Below are positions 6,269 to 12,351 of a stretch of 12,961 nucleotides of DNA, one piece after another. The notes under the pieces were generated by a model. It saw only the letters and a program-made list of their open reading frames with translations, was not told the DNA's origin and made no database searches. The stretch comes from Syntrophus sp034006265 (GTDB lineage Bacteria > Desulfobacterota > Syntrophia > Syntrophales > Syntrophaceae). Both the position numbers and the translations under genes were made by a program. The stretch covers positions 1 through 12,961 of the forward strand of contig JAVETB010000078.1 of assembly GCA_034006265.1 (NCBI GenBank), given 5' to 3'. Numbering within the stretch: the stretch's first letter is position 1; every line of letters starts with the position of its first letter.

Positions 6269-8655
6269 TGCCGCGCCCTCCGCTTTTCGCCATTGGACTC
6301 CTTTCCGCCTGCGTCCTTGCATACGAAGTCCTGTTGACGCGTCTGTTCAGCATTGCCCTGTGGCACCACTTCGCCTACATGATCATCAGCGCAGCGATGC
6401 TGGGCTACGGGGCCAGCGGCACCGCCCTGACGCTGCTGAAGGGGAGGCTCGTCCGACACTTCGGGACGGTCTACGTCGGAGCTGCTGCGGCGATGGCCGT
6501 GCTGATGCCTTCGGCGTTTCTCCTGGCACAGCGGATCCCCTTCAATCCCCTTGAACTGCTGTGGGACCCAAGCCAGCCGGTCCGTATGCTCGCCGTCTAT
6601 CTGCTGCTGATGCTGCCCTTCTTCTGTGGTGGTCTGGGTGTCGGCCTCGTTTTTGCCCTTTCCGGAAAGCAGGCTTCCCGGATCTATGCCTTCGACATCC
6701 TGGGCGCAGGTGTCGGCAGCCTGGGCGTCATTGGCGTGATGTTCGTCGTACCGCCTCCCCGGATTCTGGCCCTCCTTACGGCGCTGGCCTTCCTGGCGGC
6801 CGCCGTCGCCGTCGTCGAATTGAGGATGCGGCAGAAATGGCCGGCGGCGCTGTTCTCCTGTTTCGCGGTCCTGGCGGCGGCGGCGATGCCTCCCCTCCCG
6901 GTCGGTCTTTCCCCCTACAAGGACCTGAGCCAGATGCTCAACGTCTTCGGGGCGCGGGTCGTCGAGGAGCGGAGCAGTCCCCTGGGACAGGTTACCGTCG
7001 TGGAAAATGTCCGTGTGCCGCTGCGGTACGCGCCGGGGATGAGCCTCAACGCAACTGCCGAACCTCCGCCCCAACTGGGAGTGTTCGTGGACGGAAACGG
7101 CCCCTCGGCACTGACGCGGTTTGATGGAACGCTCGCGCCACTGGAGTATCTCGATCAGCTCACCTCGGCGCTTCCCTACGCCTTCCTGGAACAGCCGCGT
7201 GTGCTGGTGCTGGGCGCAGGGGCTGGGAGCGATGTGCTGCAGGCGCTGTATTGCGGAAGCGCCGCGATTGATGCGGTTGAGCTGGACCGCAACGTCATCG
7301 ACCTGGTCCGCAGCCGCTTCCGGGACTATTCCGGCAGCCTGTATCATCTGCCGGGCGTGACGGTGCATGAAGCCGAGGCGCGCGGTTTCGTCAACGCCGG
7401 CCGGAAGCGGTATGACCTGATCCAGGTGGCGCTTCTGGATTCCTTCGGAACGGCGTCCGCCGGACTGTATGGCCTGAGCGAAAGCTATCTCTATTCGGTG
7501 GAGGCCTTTCAAGCCTGCCTGAAGCGCCTTGCGCCGGACGGAGTGCTGGCCGTCACCCGCTGGCTTGCACTGCCGCCGCGCGATGCGCTGAAGCTCTTTG
7601 CTACAGCGGTGTCCGCCCTGGAGAAGAGCGGCGTGCCCGATCCCGCAGAGCGGCTGGTCATGATCCGCGGCTGGAAGACCGTCGCGCTGCTGGTGAAAAA
7701 CGGCGGTTTTTCCGCAGGGGAAATCTCGGCCATCAGGAAGTTCTGCCGGTCGCGCTCTTTCGATACCGTCTGGTTTCCCGGGATGGAGGCCGAAGAGGCG
7801 AACCGCTATAACCAACTGACCCGGCCGTATTTCTTCGAAGGGGCCGTGGCGCTTCTGGGCCCGTCGCGCCAGGCATTTATCGATTCCTACAAGTTCTACA
7901 TCGAGCCGGCGACCGATGACCGGCCCTACTTCTTCCGCTTTTTTAAATGGAGGGCCGCATGGGAGCTCTTCGCCCTTCGGGAACAGGGCGGTATGCCGCT
8001 GCTCGACTGGAGCTACCCGCTGCTGGTGGTGACCCTGCTCCAGGCCCTGCTGGCAAGCGCGCTGCTGATCCTGGCGCCGCTCGCCCTGTCCCGCTGCCGG
8101 AAAACCCTTCCGGGTGCACCGGTGGCCCTGTATTTTCTGAGCATCGGCTTTGCCTTCATCTTCGTGGAGATCGCCTTCATCCAGAAGTTCACGCTGTTTC
8201 TGGCGCACCCTCTGTATGCCTTGGCGGTCACGTTGTGCGCCTTCCTGGTTTTCGCCGGACTTGGAGGCTGGCTGGCCGGCCGCTCCCAGGCGGCCGGGAA
8301 GGTTCCCCGGGCGGTTCTGGCGATGGCGGCCCTGGCGCTTCTCTATCTTGCCATCCTGCCGCCCCTCTTTTCGGCGTTGATCCACTGGTCCGATGCGGCG
8401 AAGATCGTTCTGTCCGTGCTGCTGGTCGCGCCCTTGGCGATGTGCATGGGCGTTCCGTTCCCCACGGGGATGTCGCGGCTGGCGCACGGACGCGAGGAGG
8501 CCATTCCCTGGGCCTGGGCGATCAACGGCTTCGCCTCCGTGGTGGGCGCCGTTCTCGCCACCCTCCTGGCGGTTCACCTGGGCTTTGCCGCTGTGATCCT
8601 TCTGGCCGTCCTGATTTACGCCGCGGCCGCGGTTGCAGAGAGGAAGTTTCCATGA
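6268..8655 (+). CDS. Polytopic membrane protein with spermidine-synthase-like domain
   Basis: A 795-aa inner-membrane protein. Residues about 5-205 hold six or so hydrophobic helices. About 225-560 form a soluble AdoMet-fold domain related to spermidine synthase, with VLVLGAGAGSDVLQAL at about 313-328, the acidic AVELDRN at 336-342, and YDLIQVALLDSFGTASAG followed by LSESYLYSVEAF. About 580-790 return to several membrane helices, with FIFVEIAFIQKF and MGVPFPTGMSRL resembling blocks seen in large uncharacterised membrane proteins annotated as spermine/spermidine synthase-like. In spermidine synthases the catalytic block is YDVII-D-S-x-DP. Here the first Asp position is Ala (about 388) and only the second survives, so classical aminopropyl transfer is doubtful. 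The ATG at 6268 shares its A with the pcm stop; a GTG at 6265 is the alternative. No substrate can be named; coupling to exported Pcm suggests a joint envelope role. Confidence 0.85.
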   Translation: MPRPPLFAIGLLSACVLAYEVLLTRLFSIALWHHFAYMIISAAMLGYGASGTALTLLKGRLVRHFGTVYVGAAAAMAVLMPSAFLLAQRIPFNPLELLWDPSQPVRMLAVYLLLMLPFFCGGLGVGLVFALSGKQASRIYAFDILGAGVGSLGVIGVMFVVPPPRILALLTALAFLAAAVAVVELRMRQKWPAALFSCFAVLAAAAMPPLPVGLSPYKDLSQMLNVFGARVVEERSSPLGQVTVVENVRVPLRYAPGMSLNATAEPPPQLGVFVDGNGPSALTRFDGTLAPLEYLDQLTSALPYAFLEQPRVLVLGAGAGSDVLQALYCGSAAIDAVELDRNVIDLVRSRFRDYSGSLYHLPGVTVHEAEARGFVNAGRKRYDLIQVALLDSFGTASAGLYGLSESYLYSVEAFQACLKRLAPDGVLAVTRWLALPPRDALKLFATAVSALEKSGVPDPAERLVMIRGWKTVALLVKNGGFSAGEISAIRKFCRSRSFDTVWFPGMEAEEANRYNQLTRPYFFEGAVALLGPSRQAFIDSYKFYIEPATDDRPYFFRFFKWRAAWELFALREQGGMPLLDWSYPLLVVTLLQALLASALLILAPLALSRCRKTLPGAPVALYFLSIGFAFIFVEIAFIQKFTLFLAHPLYALAVTLCAFLVFAGLGGWLAGRSQAAGKVPRAVLAMAALALLYLAILPPLFSALIHWSDAAKIVLSVLLVAPLAMCMGVPFPTGMSRLAHGREEAIPWAWAINGFASVVGAVLATLLAVHLGFAAVILLAVLIYAAAAVAERKFP

Positions 8656-8729
8656 TAACGATCATGGTGCTGGATGCCGATTTTAACCAGCCGGTCATCA
8701 CGGACGGCTCGATGAAGGATCAACGATGA
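8652..8729 (+). CDS. Possible 25-aa microprotein coupled to the membrane protein
   Basis: A short ORF starts at ATG 8652 inside the stop of the membrane protein (ATGA overlap), with AGGAAG at 8641-8646, 5 nt upstream. It begins MITIMVLDADFNQP and ends GSMKDQR. The operon's pattern of tight overlaps makes translation likely if the ORF is real. Its last 32 bases overlap, on the opposite strand, the 3' end of the secreted-protein gene. No family is recognised; it could be a non-functional coupled tail. Confidence 0.35.
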   Translation: MITIMVLDADFNQPVITDGSMKDQR

Positions 8730-9438
8730 TTCCTCGTGTCAGCCCGTGGCCATTCTTGCCCACGACGATCCAGCGCCATCCGTCCACAACCATGATCATG
8801 GGTTGATCGGTTTTCGGGGTTTTAAACCGCAGATAAATGCGATGGTACATCCGACTCTGCGCCGGATGGTTCGTGTCGATGATAAAATTTTCCCTGCTGG
8901 ATTTAACGGGCAGGGTTTCGCACGTAACGTCCAATTCCGTTAATTTGTTCCTGGAATAGAGGATTTCCCCGATGCCCGGCCGGACCACAAGCTCCAGCGT
9001 GACCATGCTTTCCGGCTTGAATGCCAGTGAGCCCTGCTCAAACCACAGTTCATGTTGCCTGCCCCCCGAACCGTTGAGCCCCCCGGTGGTGACAATGTTT
9101 CCCGATTCCATGCAGGGGCTTGCCGGTGCCCGCGGAGCGTCCAGCAGTCCGAGCGGCATTCCTGATTCGAGCCTGAACTCCAGGAGACCCTGTTCCTGAA
9201 GCTTGGCGGCATCTGCTGAAATCACCCTTTTTGGAGCGATGTTCCAAGGGCCGGCGAGCTTTTCCCCCCTTTGCGCTTCGTAGACGGAAATCCTGGCCGC
9301 CGCGTTCCCGGAATTCGCGATTGCATAATGCGGCTTGCCGGCTTGCCAGTATTCCTGAACGAAGACCCCTTGATTCCAGTCCAGGCCGATGCCGGTCAAT
9401 TGCCCGACCATCAGGATTGCCATCAGCAGCGCCGTCAT
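8698..9438 (-). CDS. Secreted protein of unknown function
   Basis: A 246-aa protein of no family I recognise. It begins with a short hydrophobic signal-like segment (MTALLMAILMVGQLTGIGLDW) and continues as a mostly beta-type, soluble sequence with several Trp/Tyr-rich strands (WNQGVFVQEYWQ near the N terminus, VVDGWRWIVVGKNGHG near the C terminus). It has two Cys (in SPCMES and VTCETL) that could form a disulfide in the periplasm. I chose ATG 9438 because GGAGGAT lies at 9445-9451, 6 nt upstream, and the first 20 residues then make a signal peptide. The frame is open to 9582, but that extension is Arg-rich and crosses the upstream gene's terminator. It lies 103 bp downstream of the PEP-CTERM metalloprotease on the same strand, with a terminator between, so separate or read-through transcription is expected. 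It converges on the membrane-protein operon and overlaps its last small ORF. Confidence 0.75.
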   Translation of the reverse strand: MTALLMAILMVGQLTGIGLDWNQGVFVQEYWQAGKPHYAIANSGNAAARISVYEAQRGEKLAGPWNIAPKRVISADAAKLQEQGLLEFRLESGMPLGLLDAPRAPASPCMESGNIVTTGGLNGSGGRQHELWFEQGSLAFKPESMVTLELVVRPGIGEILYSRNKLTELDVTCETLPVKSSRENFIIDTNHPAQSRMYHRIYLRFKTPKTDQPMIMVVDGWRWIVVGKNGHGLTRGIIVDPSSSRP

Positions 9439-9473
9439 TGCCGGATCCTCCACTTGTACCGCTTGGGTGTTAT

Positions 9474-9503
9474 AAAAAAAGAAGGCCACCCGTGGGCGGC
9501 CTT
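9474..9503 (-). terminator. Rho-independent terminator of the metalloprotease gene
   Basis: Read on the minus strand, AAGGCCGCC (9495-9503) pairs with GGTGGCCTT (9482-9490) around a 4-nt loop, with one G-U pair. After one base, seven T (9474-9480) follow. It sits 39 bp after the metalloprotease stop. Confidence 0.9.
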
Positions 9504-9541
9504 TCCTGTTTCGGTGCGTTGAGACGCCTTTTCGCCTCCGC

Positions 9542-10570
9542 CTAAACTTTTCTTCTACGGCGGGCGCCTGCAAAAACAGCAACCAGGCCGGACCCGAAAA
9601 GAATCATTGCGGGGGGAAGCGGGACCGGGGTTACATCCCATCCGATGAGGTCAAAGGCGCGGAGGTCGGCGCCGGTGATCTCCTGAACGGTCGCGGAAGC
9701 CAGCGATGGGTCCATCATGCCGATATAGACGCCCGTCTTTTCATCAGCCTTCCAATGGCTCGCCTGCTGTCCATCTCCCGTATATCTTCCCGTTGAGAGG
9801 GACCATTTGTTGTCGACATCGCAGAAGTAGGATTCTCCGCCGGTAAGAAGCGAGCGGACCCCTGTCGTAAATGACGCCTCGTCGGTGGGAGTGGCAGCGC
9901 CAAAACGGAAGAGGTCTAATGCGTAAAGTGAAATTTCAGCCGTTTCCCCGATGGACAGGTAGTAATCGACGACATCAACGGCGGAGATGAAGCCCAGGAC
10001 ATGACCGATTTCATGGGTGGCAACGGTTTCAAAGTCATAGGAGCCGGCGCTGACGCCATCGGAGTTGTCATAGTCAAAATTGAAATTGGTGCTGAAAGTG
10101 ATGTCGGCGTCCTTTGCTCCAAACATGCCATCCAGGCCCTCATAGCCCATCGCCTTGAGGTTTGCCTTGGTCATGGAGATGTCCGAGCTTAGACTGAAAC
10201 CGGATGGAAGATTGACGCCGATCTGTGATGCGGTCGGAAGGTAGGAAACGATCCCGTTGCTTGCTTCATCGGCGGCGTCTGTAACCATCAGGTTCCGCAC
10301 ATTGTTGTACCCCCAGGACAATGTGACCGTATTAGCTGATCCCAGGACACCGGTACCCAGGGCGGCCAGATCGGCGTTGATCGTTACTGTGACTGGATCG
10401 GCCAGCCGCTGGCTCCAGGAATCAGCAGCGCGCTGAAATGCGCCCAACGCCGCTGCATTGCCCGCCAACGTGGTTCCTGGATTGATGACGATGTTCGTCG
10501 CATAACCGCTCCCTGCAAAACACAGGCATATCAAGCATGCCCAAAGAAAACTCCTCGATAAGCGTTTCAT
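9542..10570 (-). CDS. PEP-CTERM-sorted NF038122-type zinc metalloprotease
   Basis: A 342-aa secreted protein. It has a signal peptide (MKRLSRSFLWACLICLCFAG, cleavage near 25), a metalloprotease domain with ATHEIGHVLGF (zinc ligands His186 and His190, catalytic Glu187), and a Met-turn-like GMMDPSLA near 284-291. SHW at about 271-273 may supply another conserved His. The C terminus is a PEP-CTERM-type sorting signal: VPLPPAMILFGSGLVAVFAG then RRRRK (about 316-341). Such signals are cut by an exosortase, placing the protein at the outer surface or in exopolysaccharide. The family match to NF038122-like metalloproteases is from memory of the layout. ATG 10570 has AGGAGGT at 10575-10581, 4 nt upstream; the open frame to 10612 would bury the signal peptide. 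It ends in a strong terminator, so it is likely monocistronic. No exosortase gene is in the window. Confidence 0.92.
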   Translation of the reverse strand: MKRLSRSFLWACLICLCFAGSGYATNIVINPGTTLAGNAAALGAFQRAADSWSQRLADPVTVTINADLAALGTGVLGSANTVTLSWGYNNVRNLMVTDAADEASNGIVSYLPTASQIGVNLPSGFSLSSDISMTKANLKAMGYEGLDGMFGAKDADITFSTNFNFDYDNSDGVSAGSYDFETVATHEIGHVLGFISAVDVVDYYLSIGETAEISLYALDLFRFGAATPTDEASFTTGVRSLLTGGESYFCDVDNKWSLSTGRYTGDGQQASHWKADEKTGVYIGMMDPSLASATVQEITGADLRAFDLIGWDVTPVPLPPAMILFGSGLVAVFAGARRRRKV

Positions 10571-10651
10571 AGATACCTCCTGTATAATCCAGCTCCAGGT
10601 TGAACGAGTCATAAAAAAACAAGGACACCATCCCGTTAAAGCGATTGAATT

Positions 10652-10667
10652 CGTTAGTTAACTAACG
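10652..10667. promoter_or_regulatory. 16-bp perfect palindrome, probable operator
   Basis: CGTTAGTTAACTAACG is its own reverse complement. It is centred about 90 bp upstream of the metalloprotease ATG, which suits a dimeric repressor of TetR or MarR type. No such regulator is encoded in the window, so the partner is unknown. Confidence 0.5.
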
Positions 10668-10679
10668 CCGTCTCACCTC

Positions 10680-10739
10680 CTTGCCGGTAGACAGTTTCAT
10701 CCTCCTTGGAGCATTTCGATGGATTCCAATAACGGCAAG
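10680..10739 (-). ncRNA. Possible structured 5' leader (cis-regulatory RNA)
   Basis: On the minus strand CTTGCCG (10733-10739) pairs with CGGCAAG (10680-10686), and inside it TTGGA (10725-10729) pairs with TCCAA (10706-10710). Two GGAGG boxes lie in or beside the structure. The nested pairs suggest a folded leader of the metalloprotease mRNA. It fits no riboswitch consensus I know (cyclic-di-GMP-I, fluoride and cobalamin were considered). Confidence 0.25.
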
Positions 10740-10879
10740 AAGAAACGGAAAGAAATATGACAAAAAATTAAAAGATTTGAAAACATAAGGCAACCTTATT
10801 TTCGTGTATCAAAATTCTTAATATTCGATAAGAGATGGACGCGTCAGTAAGGTTTAGGATTAATCCATCTTCTCTTTGC

Positions 10880-11575
10880 CTACGGACAGCATGATCCGAA
10901 GGTTTTCTCCAGCCATTGCACGGTCGTTTCCAGGATTCGGGTGTAGACATCCGATTCCGGAACTCCCATGGATTTGGGAATGTGGAAGGAATGGTCGCCG
11001 CCCTCAATGATGTCCAGATTCCAGGGGGCTTTCAGTTTGGCCAGGACCATCTGAAGCGTCTCCAGGGTGCAAAGGCGATCCTTGGTCCCGGCGAAAAAAA
11101 GCATTGGAATGTCGATCCGGTACAGGTGGGCGTCTTTAAGTTTTGACCGGTTGTCCGCCGGGTGCAGGGGATAACCCAGAAAAATCAGCCCCTCCACAGG
11201 CAGTTTTTTGTTGGAAACCATCGTTGACGCCACCCGTCCGCCCATGGACTTTCCGGCGGCGATGATACGGGTTACCTCCACTCCCGAATCCATTGAGAAG
11301 TAGCGGCAGGCCGCCGCCCAGGCCTCTTCCAGTTTTTCAGGCCGGTCCGGAGTCTTTCTCCCCTTCTCCTTATAGGGAAAATTGAAGCGCATCGTCGGAT
11401 AACCCGCCTCGGCCAGGCCGTCCGAAAAGGCGACCAGAAGCGGCTGCTCCATATCGTTTCCGGCTCCGTGTGCCGTGATTACACCCAAACCCTTTTGCCC
11501 TGTCGTCGGCAGGGCAAGAACGGCCGATATGATTTCGTTTCCCTCCAGTGGGATGACCACTTTCCGCCTTTTCAT
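10880..11575 (-). CDS. Alpha/beta hydrolase, KANL3/Tex30 (dienelactone hydrolase-like) type
   Basis: A 231-aa cytoplasmic alpha/beta hydrolase. The oxyanion region is AHGAGN (35-40), the nucleophile elbow is GKSMGGR (Ser110), the acid is Asp166 in GTKDRL, and the catalytic His195 is in GGDHSF. RFNFPYKEKGRK after the oxyanion block, and the order and spacing, match small KANL3/Tex30-like hydrolases, whose bacterial substrates are mostly unknown; esterase activity is likely. The start is ATG 11575, with GGAGGG at 11581-11586 (5 nt). An in-frame start at 11632 would add 19 residues but has no ribosome site and overlaps the promoter. No signal peptide is present. The gene stands alone; a TATAAT at 11633-11638 on the minus strand could be its -10. 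A C-terminal CysCysPro is unusual but of unknown meaning. Confidence 0.9.
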   Translation of the reverse strand: MKRRKVVIPLEGNEIISAVLALPTTGQKGLGVITAHGAGNDMEQPLLVAFSDGLAEAGYPTMRFNFPYKEKGRKTPDRPEKLEEAWAAACRYFSMDSGVEVTRIIAAGKSMGGRVASTMVSNKKLPVEGLIFLGYPLHPADNRSKLKDAHLYRIDIPMLFFAGTKDRLCTLETLQMVLAKLKAPWNLDIIEGGDHSFHIPKSMGVPESDVYTRILETTVQWLEKTFGSCCP

Positions 11576-11611
11576 GGAAGCCCTCCATATATTTTTTTGA
11601 AGAAAATTTGG

Positions 11612-11640
11612 TTGACATAGAAAATCAATCACATTATATT
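11612..11640 (+). promoter_or_regulatory. Strong sigma70 promoter for tRNA-Gln
   Basis: A perfect TTGACA (11612-11617) and TATATT (11635-11640) are separated by the ideal 17 bp. The tRNA begins about 67 nt after the expected start site, so a 5' leader must be removed by RNase P. The element overlaps a minus-strand TATAAT of the hydrolase. Confidence 0.85.
11633..11638 (-). promoter_or_regulatory. Possible -10 box of the hydrolase gene
   Basis: TATAAT on the minus strand lies about 58 bp upstream of the hydrolase ATG, overlapping the tRNA promoter's -10. No acceptable -35 is present at 16-18 bp, so it may need an activator or may simply reflect the AT-rich overlap. Confidence 0.3.
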
Positions 11641-11713
11641 CGTCCCGCTTGAAGTCAGGCTTCAGATATCACAAATAAGAAATCAAGTCTGCGAGCTTTG
11701 ATGAGGTCCATAC

Positions 11714-11787
11714 TGGGGAATCGTTCAATGGTAGGACAACGGACTCTGACTCCGTGAATATAGGTTCGAATCCTGTTTCCCCAGCCA
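11714..11787 (+). tRNA. tRNA-Gln (anticodon CTG), CCA encoded
   Basis: A complete cloverleaf: acceptor TGGGGAA (11714-11720) pairs with TTCCCCA (11777-11783); D arm GTTC/GGAC; anticodon stem ACGGA/TCCGT with loop CTCTGAC, so the anticodon is CTG, reading CAG; T arm ATAGG/CCTGT with loop TTCGAAT; discriminator G and an encoded CCA (11785-11787). The weak first U-A-like acceptor pair is typical of bacterial tRNA-Gln. No integrase or attachment repeat is seen beside it. Confidence 0.97.
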
Positions 11788-11793
11788 AATAAC

Positions 11794-11828
11794 AAAAAGG
11801 GCTAGACGTTTATCGCCAGCCCTTTTTT
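11794..11828 (+). terminator. Rho-independent terminator, probably bidirectional
   Basis: AAAAAGGGCT (11794-11803) pairs with AGCCCTTTTT around a 14-nt loop, ending in a run of T. The A-tract on the left makes a U-tract on the other strand, so it can also stop the convergent 39-aa gene. Confidence 0.9.
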
Positions 11829-11944
11829 ATATGACGTTATCTGCGCGTGGCAGCCTGAAATGGTGTTTTTGCCCCTCGGACTGCCACCATTCCACGGGAC
11901 AATCAGGCGGAACGGCGTTCTTGCTGATCGCCGAAACCGTACGT

Positions 11945-12064
11945 TCAGGGAACGTCGACTTTGGGATCGGTTCGCTTAGCCTTTCGGACAACGACCAAAA
12001 CGCCGATCAGGACATACATGGACAGCGCCCCGATAAAAAACCATAGAATATACATCAAGTTCAT
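11945..12064 (-). CDS. Small single-span membrane protein, 39 aa
   Basis: ATG 12064 is preceded by AGGAG at 12071-12075 (6-nt spacing). The ORF reads MNLMYILWFFIGALSMYVLI, then a few more hydrophobic residues, then a basic, polar tail (RKAKRTDPKVD). It is one transmembrane helix of about 22 residues with a positive C-terminal side, as expected for an inner-membrane microprotein with its C terminus in the cytoplasm. Transcription would end at the bidirectional terminator at 11794-11828. No family is recognised. Codon choice, ribosome site and sensible topology argue that it is real. Confidence 0.65.
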   Translation of the reverse strand: MNLMYILWFFIGALSMYVLIGVLVVVRKAKRTDPKVDVP

Positions 12065-12351
12065 GATCTGCTCCTGGGCCGTACAGCCTGATTTTACCCT
12101 GTATTTATCTTGACTTAGGTGTATTCAACGGTCGTGCCACAACGCGTGGCCGATCCGGAAAATATGTTCCATTACCGGTCTTTTTCGCCCGGCGGATGTC
12201 CTTCTGTCTGAAAAACGGCTTTTTCGTTCCGACCGCTCTCATTCCTGCCGCAATTCTCTTCCGTTATGCCGGCTCTCTGGGGGAAGGCAACCTTATTCCG
12301 GGCATTTCATCATGAGAGCCTGTTCCGCTCCTTTGGATCGCACATCCTCGC
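12065..12351. other. Intergenic region, no clear gene
   Basis: About 290 bases between the 39-aa gene and the repeat protein. It holds a weak minus-strand promoter candidate for the small gene (TTGAAT at 12123-12128, TAAATA at 12102-12107, only 15 bp apart). A basic 45-codon open frame (12105-12242, minus) without a good ribosome site is also present. A 14-bp sequence at 12284-12297 is shared with 10787-10800. I see no strong terminator for the repeat protein. Confidence 0.4.

Larger units (their letters stand above)
10571..10879 (-). promoter_or_regulatory. Long upstream region of the metalloprotease gene
   Basis: This stretch of about 310 bases lies between the hydrolase stop and the metalloprotease start. 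It holds a 16-bp perfect palindrome (10652-10667), a nested inverted repeat with two GGAGG boxes (10680-10739), an AT-rich block (10741-10784) that could include a promoter (TTTTCA, 18 bp, CATATT on the minus strand; weak), and an ATAAGG-CAA-CCTTAT inverted repeat (10785-10799). I see no convincing terminator for the hydrolase and no recognised riboswitch consensus. Confidence 0.5.

Noticed and set aside
6262..8577. 771-codon minus-strand open frame opposite the membrane-protein gene
   Set aside because: It is a GC-rich shadow: low-complexity Arg/Gln/Gly/His composition, no domain, and the plus strand has clear membrane helices and an AdoMet fold.
10571..10612. Upstream start for the metalloprotease
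   Set aside because: It would put 14 residues before a normal signal peptide, and AGGAGGT at 10575-10581 points to 10570.
10600..10740. Fluoride or cyclic-di-GMP riboswitch (a GGGATGGTGTCC stretch and ACGG boxes were suggestive)
   Set aside because: The remaining conserved blocks of either class are absent.
10800..10880. Terminator for the alpha/beta hydrolase (AGATGG/CCATCT pairing)
   Set aside because: Only six base pairs across a long loop, and no U-tract follows.
11700..11830. tRNA-Gln as an integration site
   Set aside because: No integrase gene and no direct repeat of the tRNA 3' end found in the window.
11831..12046. 71-codon plus-strand open frame after the tRNA terminator
   Set aside because: No ribosome site and unlikely composition; the minus strand there encodes a better-supported 39-aa membrane protein.
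12105..12242. 45-codon basic minus-strand ORF
   Set aside because: No properly spaced ribosome site and no family resemblance; it overlaps the probable promoter of the small membrane protein. Mentioned only in the intergenic entry.
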